A stretch of 64,000 nucleotides of DNA, from the NCBI RefSeq assembly GCF_028714775.1, contig NZ_JAQTLS010000006.1, positions 62,001 to 126,000 of the forward strand, given 5' to 3'. This DNA comes from Thiothrix sp. (lineage in GTDB: Bacteria > Pseudomonadota > Gammaproteobacteria > Thiotrichales > Thiotrichaceae). The translations under genes and the position numbers were made by a program. The notes beneath the pieces are model-generated. The model ran no database searches and was not told the DNA's origin. It was given only the letters and a program-made list of their open reading frames with translations. Of the stretch, positions 32,479-43,176 are shown in pieces (within the stretch, counting starts at the first letter, position 1; each line of letters begins with the position of its first letter).

Positions 32479-35400
32479 ATGACGGGTTCTTCTGGCTCAG
32501 TTGATGATGATAATCATGATGAGGGTCTAATCATTGTCGGCATTGGGGCATCAGCAGGAGGACTGGAGGCATTACGCCAACTGGTTCCGAAACTTCCGAT
32601 TGATAATCGGGTTGTCTATATTCTAGCCCAACACCTTGACCCTAAACACAGCAGTATGTTAGTGCCGATTCTGGCGCGTGAAACCCATTTGCAGGTTAAT
32701 GAATTACAGCACGACCAAGTATTGGAAACGGGCCAGCTTTATATTATCCCGCCGGGAATGGATGCTTATTACGCAAAGAAACGTATCTTCTTGGAAAAAG
32801 CCACTGGTATTGGCCCTAAACCTTCGGTAGACCGTTTACTGGCTTCGTTGGCGGAAAACCACGGCGAACGTTCCATTGGCATTATCCTTTCCGGTACAGG
32901 TATGGATGGGGCGCATGGTATCCGTGCGATCAAGGCGGAAGGTGGTATTACCATTGCGCAATTGGAATCCACCGCCCGTTTCGACAGTATGCCCCACGCG
33001 GCGATTAATACCGGGCATGTCGACTTGGTGCTGCCCCCGGAAGATATTGCCCAACAAATCCAAGACTTACTGAGCCAACCGAACTCATCCTTCCTGTTTG
33101 CGCACAAGCCGGAACCTTCCGAAGACGAGATACAGGAAATCCTGCGCTTATTGCAAGAGCAGACTGGTACGGATTTCCGTGATTACAAGCGCAATACCCT
33201 GCTGCGGCGCATTGAACGGCGCATGACTGTACACAAATGCAAGCGGCTGGATGAATATTCTGCGTTCTTGAAAGAAAAGCCGGAAGAATTGTATGAGTTG
33301 CATAACGATATTCTGATTTCCGTCACGGCTTTTTTCCGCGATACCGATGCGTATCAAGCATTGCACCGCTCTTTGGAAGATATTCTGCCGCAAAATGGCA
33401 CTGAAATCCGCATTTGGATTGCGGGGTGTGCAACTGGGGAAGAGGCGTATTCCATTGCCATTATGTTGGCGGAGTATTTGGGTAATCGCATTACCCGTTA
33501 TAAAGTCCAAATTTTTGGTACTGATTTGTATGAAGGGGTGCTGTCGATTGCGCGTCAGGCACGTTATCCTAAAGCGGCGGTAGCAGGTATTGAGCCGCGA
33601 TTATTGGATAAGTATTTCATCCAAAAAGATGGTGCTTACCAGCTTGTGCAGTCGATCCGTAATATGGTGCTGTTTGCCCGGCATAATTTGGTACGTGACC
33701 CGCCTTTTTCGCACTTGAATTTGGTTTCTTGCCGTAATGTGTTGATTTACTTTAACCAGAATTTACAACGTAAAGTGCTGGAGTCTTTCCATTACGCGCT
33801 GGAAACTGGGGCTATCTTGCTGCTGGGAAAATCCGAAACCATTGGCAATACTGACCACCTGTTTACCGTGGTTGATCGCAAGGCACGCATCTACCGCCGC
33901 CGGGGTGATGTGAAAGGCCATCTGCCATATTTACTGCAACACCGTCACCAGCGCGAACAACGCACTGCTTACCAAGGGGCGGGCGTGCGTGAAAAGAGCC
34001 AAGTGAAGCTCCAAGATGTGTTCGATAAACTATTGGTTAGCATCTACCAGCCTGCCTGTATTTTGCTGGATGACCGCCAAGAAATTGCTTATGTACGTGG
34101 CCAAGTAGACCCATTCCTGCGTTTTATGGAAGGGCGTGCCGCGCTGAGTGCCTTGGAATTGATACGTCCTGAACTACGCCAAGATATGCGCGGGATGTTG
34201 TATAAAGCCCGGCGTACTGATGAAACCCTTACGAGCCGCCGTATTGCCATGCGTATCAATGGCGAAAATGTACGGGTGGTGATGCGCGTCAGCCATTTTC
34301 CGGCAGGTAAATTGACGGAAAATGAAGTCAGCGTGGTCATTTTTGAGGTTCTGCCTGATAACGATCCGGGTGCGGCGGAACGTGCGGCGGAACAGGTGAT
34401 TGACACCATCCGCCTGAAAGAATTGGAAGATGAATTACGCGAAACCCGCGAAAGTTTACAAACCACCATTGAAGAACTGGAAACCTCCAACGAGGAATTG
34501 CAATCCACCTACGAGGAAGCCCAGTCAACCAACGAGGAGCTTTATACTTCCACCGAAGAGCTACAAACCTCTAATGAGGAGTTGCAATCCACCAATGAAG
34601 AATTGCGCACGGTCAATCAGGAAGTCAGCGTCAAAAGTGCGGAATTGGAAGCTGCCAACCAACAGCTTAAAGCCACCAATGAGCAATTGACCCACGAAGT
34701 TGAAGAGCGCAAGTGGGCGGAAGCACGTTTGGAAATCGAACGTGCCAAGCTCGACACCATTTTTCAGTGCCAACCTAACTGGATTAATATCTGCACCTTG
34801 GATGGGACTATCCAAGAGGTCAATCCGGCAGGTTTTACCATTATGGAAGTGGAACATGCGGGGCAATTGGTGGGGCATTCACTCAAGGAATATGTGTTCC
34901 CCGAATACGTTGCCGAGATCGAACACTGCCTTACCAGCATAGGGCAAACAGGCGAAGTCCGCAAACGTGAAGTTAAGATCAAGACGCTCAAGGGCAATAG
35001 CCGCTGGTTAGAAATCCATTCGGTGCTGATCCATCTTGCTGATGATGAACTGCGCATCATGTCGATTATTGTCGACCATACCGACCGGAAAATAGCGCAG
35101 GAATTGCTTGCCGAACGCCAGCAAGAGCTTGCCCACATCATGCGCCTCAACACACTGGGGGAAATGGCTTCCGGTATTGCGCATGAACTCAACCAGCCAT
35201 TGTCTGCGATTGCCAACTATATTCGGGGCTGCGAGCGCCGTTTAGAGATGGATGAGTGCAGCATGGATGAGTTGCGCGAAGTGATGCAATTGGTCAGCAC
35301 ACAAGTGCGGCGGGCGGGCGACATCCTGCGTTATGCCAAAGACTTTACCCGCAAGGATCAAGATGTTGAGCGGGTTTCATGCGACATTAACGATGTCATC

Positions 35401-35826
35401 CAAGAAACTTTGTATTTGCTGGAAACAACCGAGCAATTCAAGGAAGTGAAACTGGTGGTGGAACTGGATACCGATTTGCCCAAGGTTTCCATCAATAAAA
35501 TCCAGATCGAGCAAGTCCTGATCAATATGGTGCAAAACGCACTGGATGCGATGGCGGAAGCGGAAAATGGCAAAACCGGGGTGTTGCGCATCCGCACCCA
35601 AAAAGAGGGCAAACATGCCTTGCGGGTCTTGGTGGTTGACCAAGGAACGGGGTTGTCAGGGGATTTCGAGGTGAATATTTTCCGCCCGTTCTACACTACC
35701 AAAAAGAACGGGATGGGGATGGGCTTGCCGATCAGCAGTTCCATTATCGAAGCGCATGGTGGTAAGCTTGAGGCCACTAATAACCTTACCAAAGGCTCAA
35801 CCTTCAGCTTCGTACTGCCGTTATAA
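32479..35826 (+). CDS. Fused CheB-CheR-PAS-histidine kinase
   Basis: An 1115-aa hybrid sensor. Residues 15-205 are a CheB methylesterase with its triad (Ser25 in GASAGG, His in AQHLD, Asp in GTGMDGAHG). About 210-480 is a CheR methyltransferase (TDFRDYKRNTLLRRIERRM, then WIAGCATGEEAYSIA). About 650-760 is a long coiled coil of ETSNEELQST-type repeats. About 765-885 is a PAS domain. The kinase follows, with His902 in GIAHELNQPLSAI and an HATPase domain (NMVQNALDAM, GMGMGLPIS). No CheA/W or receptor genes are nearby, so it acts in its own pathway with the FixJ-type regulator 14 nt downstream. The ATG at 32479 was chosen; the upstream extension is not protein-like. Confidence 0.9.
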   Translation: MTGSSGSVDDDNHDEGLIIVGIGASAGGLEALRQLVPKLPIDNRVVYILAQHLDPKHSSMLVPILARETHLQVNELQHDQVLETGQLYIIPPGMDAYYAKKRIFLEKATGIGPKPSVDRLLASLAENHGERSIGIILSGTGMDGAHGIRAIKAEGGITIAQLESTARFDSMPHAAINTGHVDLVLPPEDIAQQIQDLLSQPNSSFLFAHKPEPSEDEIQEILRLLQEQTGTDFRDYKRNTLLRRIERRMTVHKCKRLDEYSAFLKEKPEELYELHNDILISVTAFFRDTDAYQALHRSLEDILPQNGTEIRIWIAGCATGEEAYSIAIMLAEYLGNRITRYKVQIFGTDLYEGVLSIARQARYPKAAVAGIEPRLLDKYFIQKDGAYQLVQSIRNMVLFARHNLVRDPPFSHLNLVSCRNVLIYFNQNLQRKVLESFHYALETGAILLLGKSETIGNTDHLFTVVDRKARIYRRRGDVKGHLPYLLQHRHQREQRTAYQGAGVREKSQVKLQDVFDKLLVSIYQPACILLDDRQEIAYVRGQVDPFLRFMEGRAALSALELIRPELRQDMRGMLYKARRTDETLTSRRIAMRINGENVRVVMRVSHFPAGKLTENEVSVVIFEVLPDNDPGAAERAAEQVIDTIRLKELEDELRETRESLQTTIEELETSNEELQSTYEEAQSTNEELYTSTEELQTSNEELQSTNEELRTVNQEVSVKSAELEAANQQLKATNEQLTHEVEERKWAEARLEIERAKLDTIFQCQPNWINICTLDGTIQEVNPAGFTIMEVEHAGQLVGHSLKEYVFPEYVAEIEHCLTSIGQTGEVRKREVKIKTLKGNSRWLEIHSVLIHLADDELRIMSIIVDHTDRKIAQELLAERQQELAHIMRLNTLGEMASGIAHELNQPLSAIANYIRGCERRLEMDECSMDELREVMQLVSTQVRRAGDILRYAKDFTRKDQDVERVSCDINDVIQETLYLLETTEQFKEVKLVVELDTDLPKVSINKIQIEQVLINMVQNALDAMAEAENGKTGVLRIRTQKEGKHALRVLVVDQGTGLSGDFEVNIFRPFYTTKKNGMGMGLPISSSIIEAHGGKLEATNNLTKGSTFSFVLPL

Positions 35827-35840
35827 GGAAATGCCCACAG

Positions 35841-36476
35841 ATGAATTACCCGCCTACCGTTTTTATTGTCGATGATGATCCGGCAGTACGCGATTCTTTG
35901 CGCTGGCTGTTGGAGTCCATGCGCCTGAAAGTGGCAACGTTTGAATCTGCCGAAGCCTTCCTGAAGTTTTATACCATGCACATGGTTGGTTGTTTGATCT
36001 TGGATGTGCGGATGCCGGGTATGAGTGGCCTGCAATTACAGCAACACCTGACCAAGCAGCAGTATTCCGTGCCGATCATTTTTATTACCGGGCATGGCGA
36101 TATTCCGATGGCGGTGCGTGCCATGCAAGCGGGGGCGATGTACTTTCTGGAAAAGCCGTTTGAAGACCAAGTATTGCTTGATTACGTCAATGAAGCTTTA
36201 GCGCTGGATAAGGAAAACCAACAAGCACGTATCCGTTTGACCATGATCCGGGCGCGGATTGCTAACCTGACTGACCGTGAACGTGAAGTGATGGAGTTGG
36301 TCACAAATAATCACTCCAATAAGGAAATGGCGGAAAAACTGGGAGTCAGCGTCAAAACAGTTGAATTCCATCGCAGCCACATGATGGAAAAAATGCACGC
36401 TACGTCTTTGATTGAACTGCTGAATATGACGCGGGAAGCGAGCATGGCTGAACAAGCCGCAGTGGGTCATGTTTAG
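35841..36476 (+). CDS. FixJ/NarL-type response regulator
   Basis: A 211-aa two-domain regulator. The receiver has the acidic pair DDD at 11-13, phospho-acceptor Asp55 (LILDVRMPGMSG), the Thr in ITGHGD and Lys in LEKPF. The C-terminal LuxR-type helix-turn-helix reads LTDREREVMELVTNNHSNKEMAEKLGVSVKTVEFHRSHMMEKM. It follows the hybrid kinase directly, so it is very probably its partner. Confidence 0.93.
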   Translation: MNYPPTVFIVDDDPAVRDSLRWLLESMRLKVATFESAEAFLKFYTMHMVGCLILDVRMPGMSGLQLQQHLTKQQYSVPIIFITGHGDIPMAVRAMQAGAMYFLEKPFEDQVLLDYVNEALALDKENQQARIRLTMIRARIANLTDREREVMELVTNNHSNKEMAEKLGVSVKTVEFHRSHMMEKMHATSLIELLNMTREASMAEQAAVGHV

Positions 36477-36512
36477 CCGCCTGTTTTGCTTCCCGCCTAT
36501 CGCGGGTTAGGC

Positions 36513-37229
36513 TTATTCCTCAAACCCTTGGGCAATCCATGAAGCAAAGGTTTCATGGAAAATCACGTCAATTAACTCTTCAGCGATAGCGGCTTCTACA
36601 TCGGCGGCTTCGTAGGTTTGGTCTTCGTTTTGTGCGGTTTCCAGCATTTCTGTACGCACTTGCTGCAAATAGGCAAGGATGTCTTCCGCTTCACTGCGTT
36701 CAACCGGCAGCAAACCGAAACTGAAGGTATAACTACCGTCCGGCAATTGCAGCAGGCGTGAGGCAATGCAAATGTTCGCGGGGATGCTGTCGGCTTCCAT
36801 CGGGACTTGCAGGGTAGGGCCGTCAGTACCCAAACGCCGTACTTGCGCTGTTTTTCCGGCTTTGAAGTTCAATACTTCCCAGATGGCGAGTTCAGATTTG
36901 CTGAGCGCTTTTAAGTATTGGCAGGCAAATGAGTTTTCGTCCTGTTCGACACGGGTGCGCATGAATTCGCTCAGTACACTTTCGTCGCCTTCATTGGTCT
37001 CGGTTGTGACAAAATGTTCAAACACATGCGCGTGCGCCATTTGCCCCAGCGGCTGTTCTTCGAGATAATCCAGCACTTCGTCAGCGGATAGCTCCAGCAT
37101 TTCGGCGGCGTAGTCGACGGCTTCGGTGAACACTTCGACCATCCATTCTTCCCACGGGGCTTTGGCGATGTAGGCACTCAAGAGTTCCATCGCACCATCG
37201 ACTTGCTTTTGCTGCTCTGCTGTAATCAC
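36513..37229 (-). CDS. Acidic hypothetical protein
   Basis: A 238-aa soluble, strongly acidic protein with no signal peptide or membrane segment. It is mostly helical in character, with a block LPDGSYTFSFGLLPVERSEAEDILAYLQQV and a C-terminus FHETFASWIAQGFEE. I do not recognise the family. It lies between, and is transcribed opposite to, the response regulator (convergent) and the SNF2 helicase (divergent). Confidence 0.65.
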   Translation of the reverse strand: MITAEQQKQVDGAMELLSAYIAKAPWEEWMVEVFTEAVDYAAEMLELSADEVLDYLEEQPLGQMAHAHVFEHFVTTETNEGDESVLSEFMRTRVEQDENSFACQYLKALSKSELAIWEVLNFKAGKTAQVRRLGTDGPTLQVPMEADSIPANICIASRLLQLPDGSYTFSFGLLPVERSEAEDILAYLQQVRTEMLETAQNEDQTYEAADVEAAIAEELIDVIFHETFASWIAQGFEE

Positions 37230-37317
37230 GGCGAAATCCTTTTTTGGTGGTCATTGTGGCATTGCTGCCGGTATCGGGGCATAGTAACACGATTTTGCTT
37301 TTTTCACGGATGGATAC

Positions 37318-40300
37318 ATGCACCTGTTACCCAAATATATTGACCTCCTGGCTGACGGCAACCTTCCCCAGCCGGTTTTGTTTAATGTGTTTGACACCGC
37401 CACCATTGAGCGTGGTTTAAGCTACTTTGCTGCTGGCAAGGTTGTCAGCTTCCATGCCGAAAAAAGCGCTAATGGCAATGTATCCTTACACGCCAAAGTT
37501 CAAGGCAGTGGCAAAAAGCCGTATTTGACGGTGGTCAATTACAATGAAAATGCACCCAAGTGGATTACGGGCGTATGCACTTGCCCCGTGACCATGAGCT
37601 GCAAACACACGGTTGCGGCACTGTTTGCCTACCTTGAATACGCTTCCCGCCAAAAGGTGATTGAAACCCTGCGCAAGGGGACTCCACTGTTTACGGCGGC
37701 TAGCTTGCCAACGGCACGTGCGGCTTCCGTTAACCCGATAGATATGTGGTTACAGACGGTAGCGATGGCGGGTAAACCCACGACCAGTTCGGAACAGGCA
37801 AGCGTAGAATCCGCACCTTACCAAAGCCAATTGCTGTATTTGTTGCATACCGACCTGCGTAGGCAGGGCTTGGTGACACTCGGTTTGTATAAATCCTCGC
37901 TGCTGAAAAAAGGCGGCTATGGCAAACCGGCGGCAGTGGCTTTGGATAGCCTGCTGACCACGCAACGCGCACGCAGCTACCATTACGAGCCGCATGATTT
38001 GATGATTGCGCAACTGCTGGCGGTTCCCGACTTACGCTTTTCGCCTTACTGGAACAGCGGTGCGCTGACAGGTAAAACGGGCGAGCAAGTATTAACCGAA
38101 GTGCTGAAAACCGGGCGTTTGTTTTGGTCAACGGTAGAAGGTTGGAAGCACGATGCGCGTGCCTTGCAGGCGGGTGAACCGCGCTATTTCCAGTTCCAGT
38201 GGAAGAAAAACGAGGCGGCGCAATACACCGTCAGTTTGGAACCCGAGCAAGCCATAGACATGCACTTCTGGCTGAACGGCAAGGCGTGGTACGTCGACAA
38301 CCGCACCTTGGAATGCGGGTTGTTGGAACACCCCGACCTCAATCCGCAACAGGTAGAAAAGCTGCTTAATGCCCCGCCGATCCCCGAGGAGCAAGCCGAA
38401 GCAGTCAGCGAACGTTTGCTGGAATTATTGCCTGATGCAGATATTCCCGCACCTTCCCCCAAAGCCCGCCAGCAAGTGGAAGACCTGCTCAGCGAATTGC
38501 AGCCCGGTTTGCTGTTGCAGTCGGTGCATCTGCCGGAATTGGGTCGCACTGTCCACACGGCTTGCGTAAGCTTCAATTACAGTGGGCATATCTTGCGCCC
38601 TGAAACACCCGCTGTGACCAGTTTGTTGAAGGTGAATGGTACGCGCTACCGTATTCACCGTGACAAAGAGGGCGAACAGGAAGCTATCGACGCCTTACGG
38701 GATTACGGTTTTGAGCCTGCCCCTGCGCGGTTTTCCAGCCTGCACCCGCTGGATATGCTGATGTTGGCTGAAAGTAAGACGTTATCGGCCTTGCGCTGGC
38801 ATGATTTCCTTGATCACGGCTTAGACGCGCTGCGGCTAGATGGCTGGAATATCACCTTGGCGGATAATTTTGACCTGCAATTCGACTTGGTAGACGACCT
38901 CGAAGCCGTTTGGGAGGAAAGCGATAGCGGTACAGATTGGTTTGAAATCAGCCTCGGCTTTGAAGTCGAGGGTCAGCGCATCAACTTACTGCCAATTCTG
39001 GTTGAAATGTTGTCACAGATGGAAAGCCCGCAAGCCCTGCGCGACCTGTTGCAACGCCAAGAATACATCCTCGTGCCCGTTTCTGAGAGCCGTTGGGCAA
39101 AGCTCGAATCCCGCCGCCTCGAAAGCATCATGGAAACCTTGGTTGAACTCTACGATCACCAGCCATTGAACGCTGACGGCAATCTGGAACTGAGTAAATA
39201 CCAAGGCGCAAACCTTGCCGACCTGCTCAATGCCCCCGGTATGAAATGGAAAGGCGCGGAAGAACTTTTGGCGCTGACCCAAAAGCTCAAAGATTTCAGC
39301 GGCATCCAAACCGTTACCTTGCCGGAAGGTTTGAACGCCGACTTGCGCCCCTACCAGCACGAAGGTATCAACTGGCTGCAATTCCTGCGCGAATACCAAT
39401 TTAACGGCACGCTGGCGGATGACATGGGCTTGGGCAAAACCCTGCAAGCCTTGGCGCATTTGTTGCTGGAAAAGCAAAGCGGGCGCATGGATTTGCCTTC
39501 CCTCGTGATTGCGCCCACCAGCCTGATGGGCAACTGGCGGCGCGAAGCGGCAAAGTTCACCCCCGATTTGCGCGTGCAGATTGTCCACGGCTCTGATCGC
39601 CAACAGCATTTTGATTCCTTCAGCGAATACGATGTGATCCTCACCACCTACCCGCTGATGCTGCGTGACGAAGAGCAATACCAACGGCAGGCGTTCCACT
39701 ACCTGATCCTTGATGAAGCGCAAGCCATCAAGAATGCCGCCTCCAAAACCACACAGGTCATTTACACCCTCAAAGCCCGCCACCGCCTGTGCCTGACCGG
39801 GACGCCGCTGGAAAACCACCTCGGTGAACTGTGGTCGATGTACCATTTCCTGATGCCCGGTTTTCTGGGGGCGCATGAAAAATTTACTCGGCTGTTCCGT
39901 TCCCCGATTGAAAAGCAGGGCGATATGGGGCGGCAGCAACAACTACGCAACCGTGTGCAACCCTTCATGCTGCGTCGCACCAAGGAGCATGTCGCCAGCG
40001 AATTGCCACCCAAAAGCGAAATCATCCGTAGCGTAGCGCTGGATGGCAAACAACGTGACCTGTACGAAACTGTGCGGCTAGCGATGGATAAAAAGGTGCA
40101 GGAAGAAATCAGCAAGAAAGGTTTCGCCCGCAGCCAAATCATGATCCTCGATGCCCTGCTGAAGCTGCGCCAAGTGTGCTGTGACCCGCGTCTGGTCAAA
40201 CTTGAAAAAGCGCAAAAGGTCAAACAGTCAGCCAAGCTCGAATTGCTCATGACTCTGTTGCCGGAAATGCTGGAAGAAGGGCGCAAGGTGCTGCTGTTTT

Positions 40301-40746
40301 CGCAATTCACCTCCATGCTGGCGCTGATTGAGGAAGAGTTGGTCAAAGAGGACATCAGTTACAGCAAGTTAACTGGGCAGACCAAAAACCGCGACGAGGC
40401 GGTGGCAATGTTCCAAGAGGGTGACGCAAAAGTGTTCCTGATCAGCTTGAAGGCAGGGGGGACGGGGCTGAACCTGACTGCTGCTGATACCGTGATCCAT
40501 TACGACCCATGGTGGAATCCAGCGGTGGAGCAGCAGGCCACTGACCGTGCCTACCGCATAGGGCAGGATAAGCCGGTGTTTGTCTACAAGCTGATTACAG
40601 AAGAAACCGTGGAGGAAAAAATCCTCAAGCTGCAAGAAAAGAAGCAAGCACTGGCAGATGGGCTATATTCAGACAAGGAAGCCGACGAAGGGTTACGTTT
40701 CAGTGCCGATGATCTGATGGATTTGCTGAAGCCGCTTGAAAAGTAG
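37318..40746 (+). CDS. SNF2-family helicase with SWIM zinc finger
   Basis: An 1142-aa Swi2/Snf2 ATPase. A SWIM zinc finger sits at residues 87-97 (CTC, then SCKH: C87, C89, C95, H97). An undefined middle region of about 550 residues leads to the two RecA-like lobes: motif I DDMGLGKT (about 701-708), DEAH-type box DEAQ (about 797), motif III LTGTPLEN, motif V LISLKAGGTGLNLT and motif VI QATDRAYRIGQ. These proteins move along duplex DNA and remodel bound proteins; bacterial members (RapA/HepA-like and SWIM-type) affect transcription or recombination. It stands alone and has an upstream divergent neighbour. Confidence 0.92.
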   Translation: MHLLPKYIDLLADGNLPQPVLFNVFDTATIERGLSYFAAGKVVSFHAEKSANGNVSLHAKVQGSGKKPYLTVVNYNENAPKWITGVCTCPVTMSCKHTVAALFAYLEYASRQKVIETLRKGTPLFTAASLPTARAASVNPIDMWLQTVAMAGKPTTSSEQASVESAPYQSQLLYLLHTDLRRQGLVTLGLYKSSLLKKGGYGKPAAVALDSLLTTQRARSYHYEPHDLMIAQLLAVPDLRFSPYWNSGALTGKTGEQVLTEVLKTGRLFWSTVEGWKHDARALQAGEPRYFQFQWKKNEAAQYTVSLEPEQAIDMHFWLNGKAWYVDNRTLECGLLEHPDLNPQQVEKLLNAPPIPEEQAEAVSERLLELLPDADIPAPSPKARQQVEDLLSELQPGLLLQSVHLPELGRTVHTACVSFNYSGHILRPETPAVTSLLKVNGTRYRIHRDKEGEQEAIDALRDYGFEPAPARFSSLHPLDMLMLAESKTLSALRWHDFLDHGLDALRLDGWNITLADNFDLQFDLVDDLEAVWEESDSGTDWFEISLGFEVEGQRINLLPILVEMLSQMESPQALRDLLQRQEYILVPVSESRWAKLESRRLESIMETLVELYDHQPLNADGNLELSKYQGANLADLLNAPGMKWKGAEELLALTQKLKDFSGIQTVTLPEGLNADLRPYQHEGINWLQFLREYQFNGTLADDMGLGKTLQALAHLLLEKQSGRMDLPSLVIAPTSLMGNWRREAAKFTPDLRVQIVHGSDRQQHFDSFSEYDVILTTYPLMLRDEEQYQRQAFHYLILDEAQAIKNAASKTTQVIYTLKARHRLCLTGTPLENHLGELWSMYHFLMPGFLGAHEKFTRLFRSPIEKQGDMGRQQQLRNRVQPFMLRRTKEHVASELPPKSEIIRSVALDGKQRDLYETVRLAMDKKVQEEISKKGFARSQIMILDALLKLRQVCCDPRLVKLEKAQKVKQSAKLELLMTLLPEMLEEGRKVLLFSQFTSMLALIEEELVKEDISYSKLTGQTKNRDEAVAMFQEGDAKVFLISLKAGGTGLNLTAADTVIHYDPWWNPAVEQQATDRAYRIGQDKPVFVYKLITEETVEEKILKLQEKKQALADGLYSDKEADEGLRFSADDLMDLLKPLEK

Positions 40747-40823
40747 CCTCAGCGTTGCGTTGGTGGCGCTGAATCCCTATAATGCACGCCTTACTTTTGC
40801 TTAAGCTTTCAGCTATCCCTCTT

Positions 40824-40910
40824 GCCCGGATGGCGAAATAGGTAGACGCAAGGGACTTAAAATCCCTCGACAGCGATGTCATGCCGGTTCGACCCCGGCT
40901 CCGGGCACCA
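40824..40910 (+). tRNA. tRNA-Leu (anticodon TAA)
   Basis: The 87-nt class II tRNA includes an encoded CCA. Acceptor GCCCGGA/TCCGGGC, anticodon stem GGGAC with loop containing TAA, a long variable arm, and T arm GCCGG-TTCGACC-CCGGC are all clear. It borders the CRISPR locus on the left, and tRNA genes are frequent integration sites, but I see no repeated 3' end marking an insertion. Confidence 0.96.
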
Positions 40911-41206
40911 TTAATACGTCAAACGAACTCCGTTAAATCAGCAAGTTAAGTGATTTTTTGTTCGTTGTCAAAAAGCCAACGTTTTTCGTTACTATGTCGG
41001 TGCTACGTTGGTCATCATGGCTGTGGCATTACCCTTGCGGATACGGTTGACATTTTTTGAGAGTGTGAATCCAGCCGCCAGTGTGTGCTGCTCCTGCGCC
41101 ATCATTGCGGCGTATTCCCCCCAAGTCTGAAAACCATCACCCTGTATCCCTGCCTGTCCCCAGTGTTTAGGTCAACGCTCCTGAGCGTCTTCGGCTTTTT
41201 CCCCAC
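40911..41206. other. Gene-free stretch between tRNA-Leu and array 1
   Basis: No convincing gene. Just after the tRNA is a weak terminator-like element, AAATCA-(10 nt)-TGATTTTTTG (about 40934-40960). A short palindrome ACGCTC-CT-GAGCGT lies at 41174-41187. If array 1 is transcribed leftward, as I infer, this stretch is its trailer. Confidence 0.5.
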
Positions 41207-42927
41207 TGTCAGAGGTTGTTTCAAACAGGGCAGCATTCAAACCGTTTCACTTCTGGAGCCACCGAGTCTCACAGTGTCTTAATCCCTTCTCAAACAGGGC
41301 AGCATTCAAACCTGTGTTTGAGCTGCTGAAACGCGCGGGCTACCCCCTTAATCCCTTCTCAAACAGGGCAGCATTCAAACGATTGATACATGATCTGACT
41401 GAAAAGTGTTGGTACCCTTAATCCCTTCTCAAACAGGGCAGCATTCAAACCCTTTGGCCGTTGGCTGGAATGTACAGTTTGTGTCGCCCTTAATCCCTTC
41501 TCAAACAGGGCAGCATTCAAACGCCGTCACTCCGAAAGCAAAGGTGAAGGCCGCAGGTGTCTTAATCCCTTCTCAAACAGGGCAGCATTCAAACGCCCTT
41601 AGCGAAGGGCAACATTTTAAGATGGCCGTCTTAATCCCTTCTCAAACAGGGCAGCATTCAAACCTTTCTGGATTTACTGCTGGAGTAGCTTTTTTCAGTC
41701 TTAATCCCTTCTCAAACAGGGCAGCATTCAAACCGCAGTTGCCAAAGCACTGGAGGCTGTAAAAGTGTCTTAATCCCTTCTCAAACAGGGCAGCATTCAA
41801 ACAATGGAATCCATAACGCTGCTGGTACTCTTGTAACGTCTTAATCCCTTCTCAAACAGGGCAGCATTCAAACTAAGATGGCCTGTATTGGCGCAACCAC
41901 TGAGAATGTCTTAATCCCTTCTCAAACAGGGCAGCATTCAAACAGATAGATTTGTTAACTTCCTTAAAGTAGGAAGGTCTTAATCCCTTCTCAAACAGGG
42001 CAGCATTCAAACAGGAAGATTAAAATAATAGGCAGCAACACTACCGTCTTAATCCCTTCTCAAACAGGGCAGCATTCAAACGGCAATGTTATCGTCAGTA
42101 CCGTATGCAGCTATTAGTCTTAATCCCTTCTCAAACAGGGCAGCATTCAAACTTTAAGGCCATCTATACTGGTTTTCTGAAGTTAGTCTTAATCCCTTCT
42201 CAAACAGGGCAGCATTCAAACACTGTCTTGGTATTGGGTATGCCAAGGTGATTGAGGTCTTAATCCCTTCTCAAACAGGGCAGCATTCAAACTCATCAGC
42301 GACTGAAAGCTTCATCTCTACTGGTAGTCTTAATCCCTTCTCAAACAGGGCAGCATTCAAACCTATTACCCCAAGTACTTCCATACTTGAGCTAAAGTCT
42401 TAATCCCTTCTCAAACAGGGCAGCATTCAAACTCCAGTTCAACAAATCAATGATGCCGCGCTGAATGGTCTTAATCCCTTCTCAAACAGGGCAGCATTCA
42501 AACCTGAAGAGCATAATTTAGTTGCGTCTGTGGTTACGTCTTAATCCCTTCTCAAACAGGGCAGCATTCAAACACGCTGGGCGTGGACCACACTGGTTAA
42601 TGGTGTGAAGTCTTAATCCCTTCTCAAACAGGGCAGCATTCAAACGGTACCATTGAGGAAGTCAACAGTTATGTTGATGTCTTAATCCCTTCTCAAACAG
42701 GGCAGCATTCAAACTTTCTGCAAAACAGGAAACAGTTGGCGATCTATTAGTCTTAATCCCTTCTCAAACAGGGCAGCATTCAAACATTAAATGACAGGAT
42801 AGAGACGCCGAACGAGTTTAGTCTTAATCCCTTCTCAAACAGGGCAGCATTCAAACGGTTGATGTTGACGATATTGAAGATGGTTATGATTGTCTTAATC
42901 CCTTCTCAAACAGGGCAGCATTCAAAC
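41207..42927 (-). CRISPR. CRISPR array 1: 25 repeats, 24 spacers
   Basis: The repeat is 36 nt, with spacers of about 32-37 nt. On the plus strand it starts GTCTTAATCCCTTC and ends CAGCATTCAAAC; full copies end at 41311, 41380, 41450 and so on to 42927. The first repeat (to 41242) has a scrambled 5' half, and repeats 3-5 differ in the first three bases, so decay lies at the left end. Read on the minus strand the repeat holds a CCCT/AGGG hairpin followed directly by the 8-nt ATTAAGAC, the position expected for a Cas6 cut and crRNA 5' tag. I therefore place the leader to the right, between the array and the adaptation genes, with leftward transcription. Confidence 0.97.
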
Positions 42928-43176
42928 CCCGTGCTTCGTAAAAATATTTTAAATTTCAACGAGTTGCGGTGTATGAAAAATGACATCAAATCGACACTTC
43001 AGAGTTAGCATTTTACAGCGCATGGATCGAATACGAATAGACCAGTAACAGCCATACACGACATGGTTTCAGTCGACAAATTTTACAAGAACATGGGTAA
43101 ACACCATTACCCATACCTCCATAATAAAACGAAACGCTCAGCCGGACTATGTTTTTCCGACCAGCGCCGCATAAGA
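42928..43176 (-). promoter_or_regulatory. Probable leader of array 1
   Basis: An AT-rich gene-free 249 nt separates the intact terminal repeat from the reverse transcriptase stop codon. New spacers would be inserted at 42927. It includes an A/T stretch right beside the repeat (TAAAAATATTTTAAATTTC). I could not identify a confident promoter. Confidence 0.55.

Noticed and set aside
40824-41242. tRNA-Leu as an attachment site for the CRISPR locus
   Set aside because: I found no repeated tRNA 3' segment downstream, no integrase, and no transposase; the island border is therefore not shown to be a mobile element.
41406-41762. A 118-codon open frame inside CRISPR array 1
   Set aside because: It is composed of repeat units read in frame (repeated LIPSQTGQHSN-type blocks) and has no biological meaning.
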